A DNA stretch of 64,000 nt from Bos javanicus (GCF_032452875.1 NC_083890.1:47998483-48062482), one strand, 5' to 3'. Numbered from the stretch's first letter, positions 45,954-58,025 are shown. Numbers and translations: made by a program. Notes: generated by a model from the letters alone, not told the origin.

Positions 45954-47245
45954 AAATGAAGCCAAACGTCTGAAGGATGTTGACAAATAGACTCGTATCT
46001 GGTCTACTGGAGTCCACGTCTGTCTCTCTCTGAGTTCATGGCCTCATGTGTCTAACACAGATGGGGAGAGAGCAAGACCCAGCACAGAAGCAATCGATAC
46101 GGGCTCTCTGTCACCTCTGAATGGGAAATTACCAAGGTTTACATCAAACCCCAACTCTATTTTGGGTTTATTTGAGGGAGAAATATATCAACAAGGATTT
46201 TTTTTTAAACTCTGCAAAGTAAGTCATTACTTACGTAAAACAAACACCCCAGAAAGGAAAGCTCCACCATCCGTCGCCTGCAGTGGGATTTGAGGAAGCG
46301 TGCTGACGCAGCTCAGGCCTCGGGATGCCAAACAACAGCTGAGCTCATCTGTATGCAGTTGGTAAATTTGTAAAAGGTAAACTACAAGAAATGTGGCATA
46401 ATGACACCATAAGGGGGAAAAAAAAGTCGTTTGTGAGTCCGCTGTTCTTTAAACTCTTTGAATTCTTGCTTCAGCGGCTCTGTTGAGTCACAGCTGTGAT
46501 CCGTGTTGGCATGAACCAAAAATAACACCGCGAGCTGCAAAGGTTACAGGGTTCGGGCCAGCTTTTTACGGCCACACAGCAGTACCTTTCTGTTGAGTGG
46601 AAATGTAACATTTAGCTTGTAAGGGAAATCTTTCTCAAGCAGGTTCTTATTCAGAGTTCTCTCGGGTCTGCCCAGGGTGCTGTTTCTGCTCTGCTGAAAG
46701 CAGACGGCCAAAGTACAAAACACAGGAATTGGATGGACACTCTCATCTTCAAGGGACTTCCACTGAACCTCCAATGCTGGACAAGACCACTGATGGAGAA
46801 AATGAAGCGTGTTCCTTAGGCGACACAAAATCAGCTCTACATCTGACTTTGATTAGAAAACATAAACCCTTTTCAGAATCTTTCCCCTTTCTTCCCCTCC
46901 TCCCCCCAAAATGGCACTGCTTCAGTTTTTCCAATCATACAGTGATATTTGGAAAGTTCCATGCACTTCCATTAAGAAAAATACAGAGAAGGAAAAAATA
47001 CATAATGGCCATCTATCATTTTGTATGTGGGACTCAGTTATGGGATTCTCAAAAAAAAAAAAAAAGAGAGGGAGAAAATCAACTGTGTGTTACATAAGTA
47101 ATTTAAGTCTGTGAGAACGATAACTCTATTTTGCTCTAAGAAATGACTTTTATATTCAAGGGCTGATTTTATTTGTAATTTCCCCACTAGGGTTTATTTT
47201 CCTCTGACCTTCCTTTCACTCACTTCATCATTAATTTAACACACA
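45954..47245. other. Repeat-poor stretch without a gene
   Basis: Nearly 1.3 kb with no ruminant repeat. A T run at about 46199-46206 and an A run at 47050-47064 are the only simple sequence. A TGAGTCA (AP-1 type) word lies near 46483. The 122-codon frame at 46729-47097 shows no domain. Confidence 0.45.
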
Positions 47246-47417
47246 GCAATGCAGGAGACGCAGGTTCGATCCCTGATTCAGGAAGATCCCCTGGAGAAGG
47301 AAATGGCAACCCACTCCAGTGTTCTTTCCTGGGAAATGTCACGGACAGAGGAGCCTGGCAGGCTACAGTTCTTGGGGTTGCAAAAAAAAGTCAATCATGA
47401 GCGACTAAACAACAACA
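47246..47417 (+). mobile_element. Bov-tA SINE, head missing
   Basis: Starts inside the tRNA-derived part at 'gcaatgcaggagacgcaggt' and runs to 'gagcgactaaacaacaac'. Confidence 0.9.
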
Positions 47418-47636
47418 AATTATTAAACACCTATTATGCTCTAGGTGTCTAGATATAGAGGTGAGTGATGTCAGCCCTTGTGAGGGGGAATCGAGTTGGG
47501 ACGTGAGTCAAAGAATCACAGAATAAGTTTGACAAAACGGTTATGGCCAGGACTCTTCAGGAGAGCCTTGCACTTTAGTGCTTAATGTCCAGAGACTTGA
47601 ACCTAATCAGGGCGGTCAAGAAAGACGCCCATCGTG

Positions 47637-47845
47637 GGACTTCCCTGGTGGTCCAGTGGTTAAGAACCCACTTTCCAATGCAGGTGATGCGGGTTCGATT
47701 CCTGGTCGGGGAACTTAGATCCCACCTGCTGTGGAGCAACCAAGACCACGTAACAGAGCTAGAGACACCTGCAACCAAGAGCCCACATGCCACCACAAAG
47801 CCCAAGGCAGCCAAAAAAGAGAAGGAAGAAAGAAAAAGAAAGATA
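47637..47845 (+). mobile_element. CHR-2 type SINE
   Basis: The head 'gggacttccctggtggtcca' is followed by a shortened body and a long A/G-rich tail (47810-47845). It lies within an old repeat (traces at about 47850-48090, 'aggaagccactgaggttgag'). Confidence 0.92.
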
Positions 47846-48689
47846 TCAGCCAGGGGGCAAAGAGCAGTCCGGGTGGTGGACCACTGTTCCTTGGAGCATC
47901 TGAAGAACTAGAAACAGGGCTGGTGGAGGCCCAGAGGGAACAGGGGTTGGAGCAGGGGGCTGGAGAGCTGGGTAGGACTCAAAGTCACCGATAAGCACTC
48001 TAATCCTTCTCCCAAGACCAGCAGGAAGCCACTGAGGTTGAGCACTGAGTAAGTAGCGGGTGACCTAAGCACATTTCAGTTTTGTGTTTGTCGTATAAAC
48101 TCACGGTTGAGTCAAAAAACAAAACTCCAGGAGACACAGAGATGAATCATTGTCGTAATTATTAATTATTGCTAGCAATATCCCTAGCAACACACGTTTA
48201 AGAATAAACTTGGCACAGGCCAATTGCCTAGCGGCGACAGACGACCATTCTTCTCTTCACGGTCATAGAAAGTTGACCCAAACCCTGGTAACCTTCACCG
48301 TGAGTCATGTCAGTTTTGGCCCATCTCAACTCACCTGTTTCCAAAACACTGGGGAGGTGCTCTGGCAAGACAGGTCCAAGGCCCTCCATAGGCCAGTCAC
48401 GCAAGCAGCCTCAGGCCATGAGCATCTGCAGACGGAGCGTCTGTTGGAAGACGCCAAGGCAAGGGGCAAACCCCAGGAGCCCCGAGTGGTGCCTGCTTCT
48501 CAGAGTGGCAGAGCCATAACTGGAGTAGCCCTCCTTCCAGAAAGCATTTTTCATGTTAGGGCTTCTTATGTGCGAAAGGGCCTTCAGACTTCCTGAAACG
48601 AGTGAGTAGTCCTGCTGTGGTGACCCTCCACCTTCTACCTTCCCGAGTGTGAATGCACAGAAACCTGCGTGATCACACCGCTGCAGGAA
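47846..48689. other. Stretch without a gene
   Basis: The first 240 bases look like the old mammal-wide repeat also seen at 34590-34949. The rest is unique-looking. The 128-codon frame at 48210-48596 has no domain I recognise. Confidence 0.4.
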
Positions 48690-48907
48690 AGGACTTCCCG
48701 GGGGTCCAGTGGTTAAGAATCTGCTTGCAATGCCGAGGATGTGGCTTCATCACCTGGTCGGGGAACTAGGATCCTGCATGCCTCGGGGCAACTAGACCTA
48801 GGAACCCCGACTTCTGAGCCTGCTCGCTCTAGAGCCTTTGCACGGCAACTAGAGAAAGCCCGTGTGCCACAAAGACCCAGTACAGCCAAAAAAAAAAAAC
48901 AAGACAA
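48690..48907 (+). mobile_element. CHR-2 type SINE
   Basis: 'ggacttcccgggggtccagt' to 'aaagacccagtacagcc', followed by a 12-base A run. Confidence 0.92.
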
Positions 48908-49281
48908 AACAGCCCACTGCAGGTCCCGTTACCCAGAGAAACCCACACCTTAGGATCAGCTTCCTATGCTTTCATCCTCTTCCTTGCCTACCTGCTTCTG
49001 TCTAAATCTGCCCAGATGCACATACCCAAGAAAAAAAAAAAAATTAGCAAAATTCTTACCAAAAAAAAAAAATGTGCTTTTTAAGATTGTCAAAATGTTT
49101 TGAGACTTAGGTGGGTGAGAATGAGGAGAGGGAGATGTGGGTAAGTCCCTCCTCTCTCTCTCAAGTCCCCTTGCAGAGTCAGTTCGGGCAGAACAATTCA
49201 AGGCAACTATAACAGTAAGGAGAACACAGGAGGTTGAGCAGACCCACAATAGACAATGAACAAAAGAATAAGCACAGAGTA

Positions 49282-49485
49282 GGCTTCCCAGGTGGCTCAG
49301 AAGGTAAAGGATCTGCCTGCAGTGCAAGAGACCAAGGTTCAGTCCCTGGGGCGGGAAGATCCCCTGGAGGAGGAAATGGCAACCCACTCCAGTATTCTTG
49401 CCTGGAGAACTCCACAGACTGAGGAGCCTGGTGGGCTCCTTGGGGTCACAAAGAGTCCAACATGACTGAGTGAGTAACACTTTCA
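49282..49485 (+). mobile_element. Bov-tA SINE (first of an inverted pair)
   Basis: It runs from 'ggcttcccaggtggctcaga' to 'gagtgagtaacactttcag' and abuts an oppositely oriented Bov-tA. Confidence 0.92.
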
Positions 49486-49682
49486 GAATCTTCACCCTGT
49501 TGTCTCTAGGACTTAGCCCAGCAGGTTCCTTGGTCTGTGGAATTCTCCAGGCAAGAATACTGGAGTGGATTCCCATTTACTCCTCCAGGGGATTTTCCCG
49601 ATCCAGGGATCGAAGCCACATCTCCAACGCCCCCTGCATTGGCAGTTGGGTTCTTTACCACTAGCGCCACCCGGGAATCCCT
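49486..49682 (-). mobile_element. Bov-tA SINE (second of an inverted pair)
   Basis: It lacks the usual BovB-like end and starts at 'cttagcccagcaggttcctt', running to 'gcgccacccgggaatccc'. Its tail-to-tail arrangement with the preceding SINE gives a 0.4-kb imperfect hairpin. Confidence 0.9.
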
Positions 49683-49689
49683 TGGGGAT

Positions 49690-51633
49690 AAAATGATACC
49701 ACAAATGTGGGGGAAAAAAAAGAAAGAGAGAGAGCTTTGTCAAGTTTACATGTTATATACGTAGTCACAGCCCAGCTCTCCTGATTGGTAACCAGTATCC
49801 AAACCAATAAATTCACAGTTCAGGCTTAACAATGGCCATCAGTGATCTCAGCCCCTTTCCTCCGAATTCTTTCCGGTCCCCACCTCCCCACTCCCCCCCC
49901 CCACCCCAACTCTACTCTCAGATTCCTTAGGTTTTAGTGTTGCTTCCTTAAGGAGATCTGCCTTGAGGTTTATTCATGTCCTTAACCCCTTAAACTTCTT
50001 CAGCTAAAACCCATTGCCACCCTAAAGGTCCCGCCACTGATCTCGCTGCTGTGGAAAGTTTGAAATCACTCGGCGTAAAACCCATTTGAAATGGAACAAC
50101 CGCAGTCTATTTTAAATGAGATAAGGCAGGCACCAAGTCTTCTATTCACTTCTCTTTCCCTACAATAGAGGCAGAGGGATTTCCTGCCCGTTTATAAGGC
50201 TATTGTTTTAGGTTTAGGAGGAAGTTGTAAAACAATAAAACAGAGGGGGGGAAAGCTGTCTGATAGGTTTATCCTCAAAGGTAAGGTCTAAACGACCCCT
50301 CACTGCAATGGATAGTTTTAAGCCCCCAAAAGTGTCACGTCTGACTTTGCGGTCAGACCTCAGACATCACCACCAAGCCGCTGACTCACCCTCCCAAAGG
50401 AAAGGGTGGGGCTGGCAAATGTAAACAGAGAGCAGGACACCTAAGACTGAAGACTTGGGATCCGAACACCCGGGAGGAAGCAGCCCCACCCCAGGAGGGA
50501 CCATCGGGATGCAGCTCTGGGCTTGACGGAAAGCATTGAGAACCAGCTTGCGTTAAGGTTGCCAGTTTTTAGCTTCAAACACTAGAAACGCTTGCCTGTG
50601 AGTCAGCAAACATCTCCTTTTGGTTTCGAGGCTGGAAAGTAGAATTGTCTCAAATTTCTGAAGTTGTTTAGGAGAAAGGATTCTCCTTTCTTACCGGTAC
50701 CATCAGCCCCTTCACCTCCGGACATCCCTCTCTCCACACTCCAGACCTGCCCATCCTGGGGGCCTGGAAGCAGGTTAACTGGCAGAAGATGCATGGGCAT
50801 TTCCACAGGCACCCGAGGGGACAAAGACCATGCAGTGTGTACCACCCTCTCCAGGGGGATCTTCGGGGGGCCTCTTAGCCTGGCCTCTCTAAGGACCATC
50901 AGCCTGCCAGGGGCTCCATCACCCCTCACCCCACAAAGAGGGGTCCAGGGGTCTTATTCAGACTGGCACACCCTGCATACCTCAGAGCACGTGCCTGAAC
51001 CGAACTTGCCATGTAGAATCTCCCAGGAATGAGGAATTGGAAATCAGAGGCTGCATGTCAGTTTCTGCTTAGGTGGCAAGTTGGAGGGATATGAACGTAC
51101 ATGAGTTGAGAGCCATCTTCTGCCATCTGCGCTGATGCATAGGACCTGACAGTCTATAAACAATAAAGTCCTGTGAAGAGATGAGCCAGAGAGAGAAAGA
51201 GAGAGGAAGAAAGAGAGAGCAGGAGGGAAGGACAGAGAGAGAGGAAGGGCCCGTCTTGGGGTCTGATGACTCTGGTCCTGACTCTCTCCCCCACCCCTAC
51301 ACCCTTTGGCTTCCCTGTCCCCGGGTTCCGTGAGATAGCCCCACATTCCTGGAATTAACCCTCCTCTTTTATTCCAGCTAAGTCAGGTTGATGTCCGATG
51401 TCTACAGCTACAGTGGACCCCAGAGCTGCCTCCGTACACGCGCTTTCCTTTTCTTGGCAACTGTCTCCATTTGCTTTCAACACTCACTTCGCCTCAGTGC
51501 CACATACACGCTTTAAGGGGATGTGATTTCAAAACAATACATATGACTCAAGTTTAAGTTAACCAACAGCTACAGGTTTAGACAGGTCTGTATAGTCCTA
51601 TAAGAAAAGCTATGACAAGCTTTTGAAAGAAAA
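49690..51633. other. Repeat-poor stretch without a gene; candidate regulatory region
   Basis: About 1.9 kb without ruminant repeats. It has a C run at 49892-49907 and a GA-rich simple stretch at 51187-51246. Two Maf/NF-E2-like words lie 220 bases apart: gctgactca at 50380-50388 and tgagtcagca at 50599-50608. Frames at 50603-51032 are on both strands and show no domain. Confidence 0.45.
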
Positions 51634-52138
51634 GCTGCGACCAACCTAGACAGCATATTAAAAAGCAGAGGTATTACTTGCTGAAAACCGTCTGTCTAGT
51701 CAAGGCTCTGGTTTTTCCAGTGGTCATGTGTGGATATGAGAGTTGGACTATAAAGAAAGCTGAGCACCAAAGAATTGATGCTTTTGAACTACGGTGTTGA
51801 AGAAGACTCTTAAGAGTCCCTTGGACAGCAAGGAAATCAAACCAGTCAATCCTAACAGAAATCAGTCCTGAATGTTCATTGGAAGGGCTGACGCTAAAGC
51901 TGAAGCTCCAATACTTTGGCCACCTGATGCAAAGAGCTGACTCGTTGAAAAAGACCCTGATGCTGGGAAAGATTGAAGGCAGGAGGAGAAGGGGACGACA
52001 GAGGATGAGATGGTTGGATGGCATCACCAACTTGATGGACATGAGTTTCAGCAAGCTCTGGGAGTTGGTGATGGACATAGAAGCCTGGTGTGCTGCAGTC
52101 CATAGGGTCACAAAGAGTTGGACACAACTGAGCGACTG
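51634..52138 (+). mobile_element. BovB LINE 3' fragment (first of two in tandem)
   Basis: It runs from 'gctgcgaccaacctagacag' through the basic C-terminal coding part to 'cacaactgagcgactgaac'. The frames on either strand here are parts of BovB. Confidence 0.94.
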
Positions 52139-52151
52139 AACTGTGTGACTA

Positions 52152-52555
52152 ATAATCAAAACTATGGTTTTCCAGTGGTCATGTACAGATGTGAGAGCTG
52201 GACAGTAAAGAAGGCTGACTGCTGAAGAATTGATGTTTTCAAATTGTGGTGCTGGAGAAGACTCTTGGCCTCCAAGGAGATTAAGCCAGTCAATCCTAAA
52301 GGAAACCAACCCTGAATATTCATTGGAAAGACTGATGCTGAAGCTGCCACCTAATGCAAAGAGCTGATTCATTGGAAAAGACCTTGATGCTGGGAAAGAC
52401 TGAAAGCAAAAGAAGAAGAGGGTGGCAGAGGATGCGATGTTTGGATGGCATCACTGACTCGATGGACACAAGTTTGAGCAAAGTCCAGGAGACAGTGAAG
52501 GAGAGGGGAGCCTGACGTGCTGCCTTCTATGGGGTTCCAAAGAGAAGACCAGACA
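52152..52555 (+). mobile_element. BovB LINE 3' fragment (second of two in tandem)
   Basis: It begins again at 'aactatggttttccagtggt', matching about 51700 of the neighbour, and covers the same section, with a small internal deletion near 52345. It is more diverged ('ggatgcgatgtttggatggc'). Confidence 0.92.
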
Positions 52556-52608
52556 ACAACAACAGGTTTAGGAGTGAACTCAACAGCCGCTGCGGCCAAG
52601 GAGAGGTG

Positions 52609-52817
52609 GTGGTGGTTTAGTCGCTCAGTCATGTCCGACTCTTGCAACCCCATAAACTGTAGCCCACCAGGCTTGTCTGTCCATGGGATTCTCCAGGCAA
52701 GAATACTGGAGTGGTTTGCCGTTTCCTTCTCCAGGGGATCTTCCTGACCCAGGAATTGAACCCGGGTCTCCTGCATGGCAGGCAGATTCTTTACCATCTG
52801 AGCCACCAGGGAAGTAC
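52609..52817 (-). mobile_element. Bov-tA SINE with target-site duplication
   Basis: The target 'ccaaggagaggtg' is at 52596-52608 and 52818-52830. Confidence 0.96.
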
Positions 52818-52830
52818 CCAAGGAGAGGTG

Positions 52831-53457
52831 AGGGTCAATATTCTGACAGCTTCCAGGATGACCCCCTCACTCATTTCTGTGGTCCTGATGGAGAAGCAGG
52901 CCAACCAGGGAGTTGTTGACAGCCTGGTTATGACCACACAGAGGACACCCCCGACGGCTAAATAGAAAGATGGAAAAGAAGCCTTGTTTCAGAAGACACC
53001 ACAGAGCTGCCAAGTCAAACCATTCCCAAAGTCCACCCTCCCTCAGACTATCCATTGACATGGCCCCATAAATCCCTTTAACTAAACATCTCAACTAGAA
53101 TTCCTGAGACACAGATCTGCAGACTTCCACGGCAATAGTCCCAAACTACTTCAGTATATTCTGGGAGAATAAGGAAAACAGGAAAAGAGAGCTTGCCTGG
53201 AAAACCAGAGTCTTCCAAGATACCAGCTGTCCTTGCCACCGATTACCAATGGAATCTTGGGCAAGTGTGTCTCTTCTTTGAGCCCAGCTGCTCATTTGCC
53301 AGGTGAAAAGGACTAATACTCTTTGATTTTAATTGTTGACCCTGAGTGCCAACATTTGTTGAATCCTCTGGGAGTGATTTATGATTACATATGTGAATTG
53401 TCCCATACTCTCAAGACTCAGAAATCAGCAACAACAAAACATTTTACTTGCATCAAA
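52831..53457. other. Stretch without a gene
   Basis: Unique-looking DNA. No repeat or coding signal recognised. Confidence 0.4.
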
Positions 53458-53466
53458 ACTTTCATG

Positions 53467-53582
53467 GATCCTGGAGAAGGAATGGCAACCCACCCCCATA
53501 TTCTTGCCTTGGAAATCCCATGGACAGAGGAGACTGGCAGGCTACAGTCCATGGGGTCACAAAGAGTTGGACATGACTGAGC
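53467..53582 (+). mobile_element. Bov-tA SINE, 5'-truncated
   Basis: Only the BovB-derived half remains. The target 'aactttcat' is at about 53457-53465 and 53583-53591, so it was truncated when it inserted. Confidence 0.9.
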
Positions 53583-53591
53583 AACTTTCAT

Positions 53592-54635
53592 CAACATCGT
53601 GGAGAGAGGAAATGAGGGGATACAGCTGAAGAGTCTTCTGACTGAGTCCTGTTCACAAAGGCCAACCCTTGGAGTATTGGGGAGTTATCAAAACCAAGGA
53701 ATCCAGGGGTTTGGGCCCCTGCTGGTCACACCCAGCTGGGGGACACCCTTCCCTTGAGCTGTGTGGTTATGGGTGACCTCTAACAGTGGAAACAGCAACT
53801 GGTCCATCAGGCTTTGTGAGAAGGATATAAGAGTGTGCTATTTAATGCAGGCTTTGAGTTGGTTGGCGAACGCATTGAACTCTTCAAAGTTAGTATTTGT
53901 TACTGATATTATTTTTCAAGACTTCTTTTTGTCAGCGACTGCTTTGTTTCTCCCTTTCGTGATGTGGTTACTGCTAAGAAAATAAAACCTGCCCCAACCC
54001 AGAAACTCAGAAGTGATACTCCAGGTTCTCTCACTGGAAAGAAAAACAAAAACAAAACCAGTATAATTGACTTCCACCACAAAGGGCACATGCAAGATTG
54101 TGCGTGCACTCATTAAATTCATAAAGGATATTGGATCCAATCGCGCAAGAATCAAGCTGGGAGCAGACCTGCCATATGGATTTACTTTTACTGGAGGTTT
54201 CCAAATATTCAATTTTAGAACAGACTTTGGTGCCGTCTTTTTCAAGAAATCTCTTCTCCCCACAACTTTAAATAGAGCTGAGCTAAAGTCAAGCATGATC
54301 GCAAAAGAACAAAGCAAGAGAGGTTCACAGATCATCCTTTGGTAAAGTTCCAAGGAGCTATCACATGACAGCATCTGTATATCAGGCCAATTTTAAGACT
54401 GATGTCTGTCCATGCTTGGGAAAATAATACTGGAGAAAAATATAATTCTAGAGACCATAAGGAATAGTACCATGTACATTTCCCGCTTTAAAAACAAGAT
54501 GGTTACTTTGGTTGGCCAAAAATGCATTTCAAACAAAAAATATTCCTCTATTTTCTCAACTCACAGCCTCAAATTGGAGAACTATAAGAAATCATAGTAA
54601 TTATTACCCACTCCAGTCTTGTTGTTAATTGGCCT
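53592..54635. other. Repeat-poor stretch without a gene
   Basis: A 92-codon frame at 54067-54345 and a 152-codon frame on the other strand at 53916-54374 overlap each other. Neither has a recognisable motif, and the context gives no promoter, so I do not call a gene. Confidence 0.4.
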
Positions 54636-54846
54636 ATCTTCCCTGGTGGCTCGGATGGTAAAGAATCTGCCTGTAATGCAAGAGACCTGGGTTCGATCCC
54701 TGGGTGGGGAAGACCTCCTGAAGAAGGGAATGTCTACCCTCTCCAGTACTCTTGCCTGGAGAATGCCATGGACAGAGGAGCCTGGTAGGCTACAGTCCAT
54801 GGGGTCACACAGAGCTGGACAGGACTGAAGCGACTATCACTTTCAC
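54636..54846 (+). mobile_element. Bov-tA SINE
   Basis: It runs from 'tcttccctggtggctcggat' to 'agcgactatcactttcac'. Confidence 0.92.
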
Positions 54847-54894
54847 CCGTAATTAGGTAGAAAACTAGTCTGAAATATGACTAAGCCTATTAAG

Positions 54895-55150
54895 AGTGCA
54901 ATATTCAGTACGGTATGATTTTGTTTACATGAAGTTCAAAAGCAAGCGAGGCTAATCTACGGTGTTAGAAGGCAGAATATTGGTTCCTTCTGGAAAAGAG
55001 GAAGCGGGTAGAGGAGGGGCCTCTGGTAACGCTCTTTCTCTTGATCTGGGTGGTGGTTAAATGCATGAGAGTTCTGACATGCATAATCAAGCTGTGTGTT
55101 TACAACTTGTGCATTTTTATACGTATGTTACACACCAACCTAGAAGACGT
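54895..55150 (+). mobile_element. Old L1 (L1M type) 3' UTR
   Basis: 'gaaggcagaatattggttcc', 'cttgatctgggtggtggtta', 'cataatcaagctgtgtgttt' and 'tgcatttttatacgtatgtt' follow the L1M 3' UTR order. Confidence 0.7.
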
Positions 55151-55479
55151 TTATTTCACCCTCAAAAAAGAGTCTGGGTAATTACATCTAAGTCAAAAAG
55201 TGAACAAAGAGATGTCATTTTATTTTAGATCCAGCATTTACTTTAGAAACACATTAGCTTTTTACTCACCTTTTTAATATGTGGAGATTCACTATTTGGG
55301 GTGTACACTGTTACGAGTGTAACAAATGCATGAAGTCAGGCGCTCCCCTTTACCAAGATGCAGAGCAGTTCTCACCTCCCCCAAAGAACTCCTCAAACTG
55401 CTCCTTCAACTCCCAGCTGGGGACCCCATCCCGCCCATTCAACTCCCAGCAACCACTGATCTGTTCCTGTAATTTTTGC

Positions 55480-55782
55480 ATTTTCCAAGCATGTCGTATA
55501 ATTAGAACCACATAAAATGTAGTCTTTTGACTCTGGCTTCTTTCACTTAGCAAGAGGCATTTGACATTCATCCACGTTGTTACATGAACCAGTAATTTTC
55601 TCCCTATTATTCCATTCTGAGTAGTATTCCAGTATTTGGATGTACCACGGTTGTTTTATCCATTCACCAAAGGACATTTGGGTTGTTCCCAGTTGGGAGC
55701 ATTCACGGACAAGTTTTTATGTGAACAAATGTTTCCAGTTCTCTTGGGTCAATACCTTGGAGTGGGATTACTGGATTGCCAG
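55480..55782 (-). mobile_element. Old L1 (L1M type) 3' UTR
   Basis: 'aacagtaattttctccctat'-like text near 55590, 'ttttatccattcaccaaagg', 'ggacatttgggttgttccca' and 'ggtcaataccttggagtggg' are the reverse complement of the L1M end. It is cut off by the BovB at 55783. Confidence 0.75.
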
Positions 55783-56816
55783 GAGAAATATCAACAACCT
55801 CAGATATGGAGATGATACCACTCAAATGGCAGAAAGTAAAGAGGAACTAAAGAGCCTCTTGATGAGAGTGAAGGAGGAGAGTGAAAAAAGCTGGCTTAAA
55901 ATTCAACATTCAAAAAACTAAGATCACGGCATCCAGTCCCATCACTTCATGGCAAATAGATGGGGGAAAAAATGAAAGCAGTGACATATTTTATTTTCTT
56001 GGGCTCCAAAATCACTGCGGACATTGACTGCAGCCATGAAATTAAAAGACACTTGCTCCTTGAAAGAAAAGCTATTAACAAACCTAGATAGTGTATTAAG
56101 GGCTTCCCTGGTGGCTCAGAGGTTAAAGCGTCTGCCTGGAATGTGGGAGACCCGGGTTCGATCCCTGGATCGGGAAGATCCCCTGGAGAAGGCAATGGCA
56201 CCCCACTCCAGTACTCTTGCCTGGACAATCCCATGGAGGGAGAAGCCTGGTAGACTACAGTTCATGGGGTCGCGAAGAGTCGGACACAACTGAGTGACTT
56301 CACTTTCATTTTCACTTTCAGACAGTGTATTAAAAAGCAAAGACATTACTTTGCCAACAAAGCTCTGTATAGTCAAAGCTATGGTTTTTCTAGTGGCACA
56401 TACAAATGTGAGAGATGGACCAGAAGAAGAAGGCTGAGCACCAAAGAACTGATGGTTTCAAACTACAGTGCTGGAGAAGACTCTTGAGAGTCCCTTGGAC
56501 TGCAAGGAGATCCAACCAGTCCATCCTAAATAAAATCAACCCTGAATATTCATTGGAAGGACTGATGCTGAAACTGAAGCTCCAATATTTGGCCACTTGT
56601 CGCAAAGAGCCGACTCTTTGGAAAAGACCCCAATGCTGGGCAAGATGGAAGACAAAAGGAGAAGGGGGCAGCAGAGGATGAGATGAATACAAAGCGTCAC
56701 TGATTCAACGGGCACGAATGTGAGGGAACTCCAGGAGACAGTGCACAGGGAAGCCTGGCGTGCTGCCGTCCATGGGGTCGCAAAGAGTTGGACATGCCTG
56801 AACAACAGCAACACAG
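55783..56816 (+). mobile_element. BovB LINE 3' part, split by a Bov-tA
   Basis: It begins in the reverse transcriptase just before its catalytic motif. The motif reads YGDD (55805-55816) instead of YADD, followed by AESKEELKSLL. The LINE continues after the SINE at 56322 and ends near 'ggacatgcctgaacaacagc'. Confidence 0.92.
56101..56321 (+). mobile_element. Bov-tA SINE inside BovB
   Basis: Target copies 'gatagtgtattaa' (about 56088-56100) and 'gacagtgtattaa' (56322-56334) flank it. The joined BovB sequence reads on without a gap. Confidence 0.95.
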
Positions 56817-57222
56817 TAAGTATACGCTTACTTTCTAAAACACTCAAATTTTTTTCAGAGTGCCTGTACCATTAGCGCTGCCACCCCCAATGAATGAAAA
56901 TTCCATTGTTCTGCATTCTTTAAAGCACTTCTTATTGTCTTTTTTTAAAATGCCATTCTAATTGGTAAAAAGCTCATGTTTACAGAAAATATTTGCCCAA
57001 GATTCTACTAGTAGTACACAGAGTAAGTTTAAAATGTAGAAAGAAACAGTATACATGAATATAATTCTGCAGGCCAATTGAAAGTATTCTACTTCCTTAA
57101 AAATAAAGAACTATCTTTCATAATGAATTCCTTTAATACTTGATAAATATTCATTGGCTTATATTTATTGGCCATTTGTATTTCTTTCATGAGAATGGCC
57201 TGTTTAGCCAATTTGCTCATAA
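56817..57222. other. AT-rich stretch without a gene
   Basis: No repeat or coding signal recognised. Confidence 0.4.
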
Positions 57223-57234
57223 TTGTATTAATAT

Positions 57235-57397
57235 TTTTTTTAACATTTATTTATTTGCACTCGGTCTCATGTATGACATGCGAACTCCTAGTTGCAGCCT
57301 GGGGGATCTAGTCTCGGGACCAGGGATTGAACCCAGCCCCCTGCATTGGAAGCCCGGAGTCTTAGCCACTGGACCACCTGGGAAGTTCCCTCATTCT
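57235..57397 (-). mobile_element. Short CHR-type SINE with target-site duplication
   Basis: Antisense copy from the T-rich tail to 'ggaccacctgggaagttccc'. 'tattaatatttt' is repeated at about 57223 and 57399. Confidence 0.9.
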
Positions 57398-57777
57398 GAT
57401 ATTAATATTTTAAAAACTCATCTGAAAGAGCCCTTTGTGTTTTATGGAAATCAGACTGTCAATTATCACTAGGCTGTAGATAAGTCTGTGCTTTTACTTT
57501 GTTTACGAAGTTTGCGGCTACAAAGAGATTCTCTTAAGCTTAGAGTCAAATTTATAGCAAGCTCTTTTCCACTCAAAGATTATTTTTTAATCTTGACCGG
57601 TGTTTTCTATTTTTTTTACATCGTTTTCTCCTGGGCAAAATTCACCTAGAATTAATTTGGATGTGACAAGGGAAGGATCTCAAAGACTAAGATTTAAATG
57701 AAGTAAAAGAAATTAAAATCTGCAGGTCAAAGGTGGAAAAAAATTTCCTAAGATTAATAAGCTTCTTTCCAGAAGTG
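57398..57777. other. AT-rich stretch without a gene
   Basis: AT-rich unique-looking DNA between two antisense CHR-type SINEs. Confidence 0.4.
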
Positions 57778-58025
57778 TGTTTTTTAATGATTTTGTTTTT
57801 ATTTATTTTCAGCTGTGCTGGCTCTTCATTGCCACCCGGGCATTTTCTAGTTGCAGAGAGCGGGGACTCCTCATTGCGGGGGCTTCTCTGGGTGCCGAGC
57901 TCGGGCCCTAGATCACAGGCTCAGGGGCTGTGGCCCTGGACTTGGCTGCTCACAGCATGAGGGATCTTCCTGGACCAGGGATCGGACCCGTGTGCACTCT
58001 TCACCACTGAGCTACCAGTGAAGCC
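57778..58025 (-). mobile_element. CHR-2 type SINE with target-site duplication
   Basis: The target 'ccagaagtg' is at 57769-57777 and 58026-58034. The antisense body contains 'gggaccagggatcgg'-like text near 57975. Confidence 0.88.

Noticed and set aside
51674..52372. 232-codon minus-strand frame
   Set aside because: It is antisense to two BovB 3' fragments. Similar antisense frames recur at every BovB tail.
53916..54374. Possible small gene (152 codons minus, 92 codons plus)
   Set aside because: The two frames overlap on opposite strands and neither shows a motif, splice signals or context.
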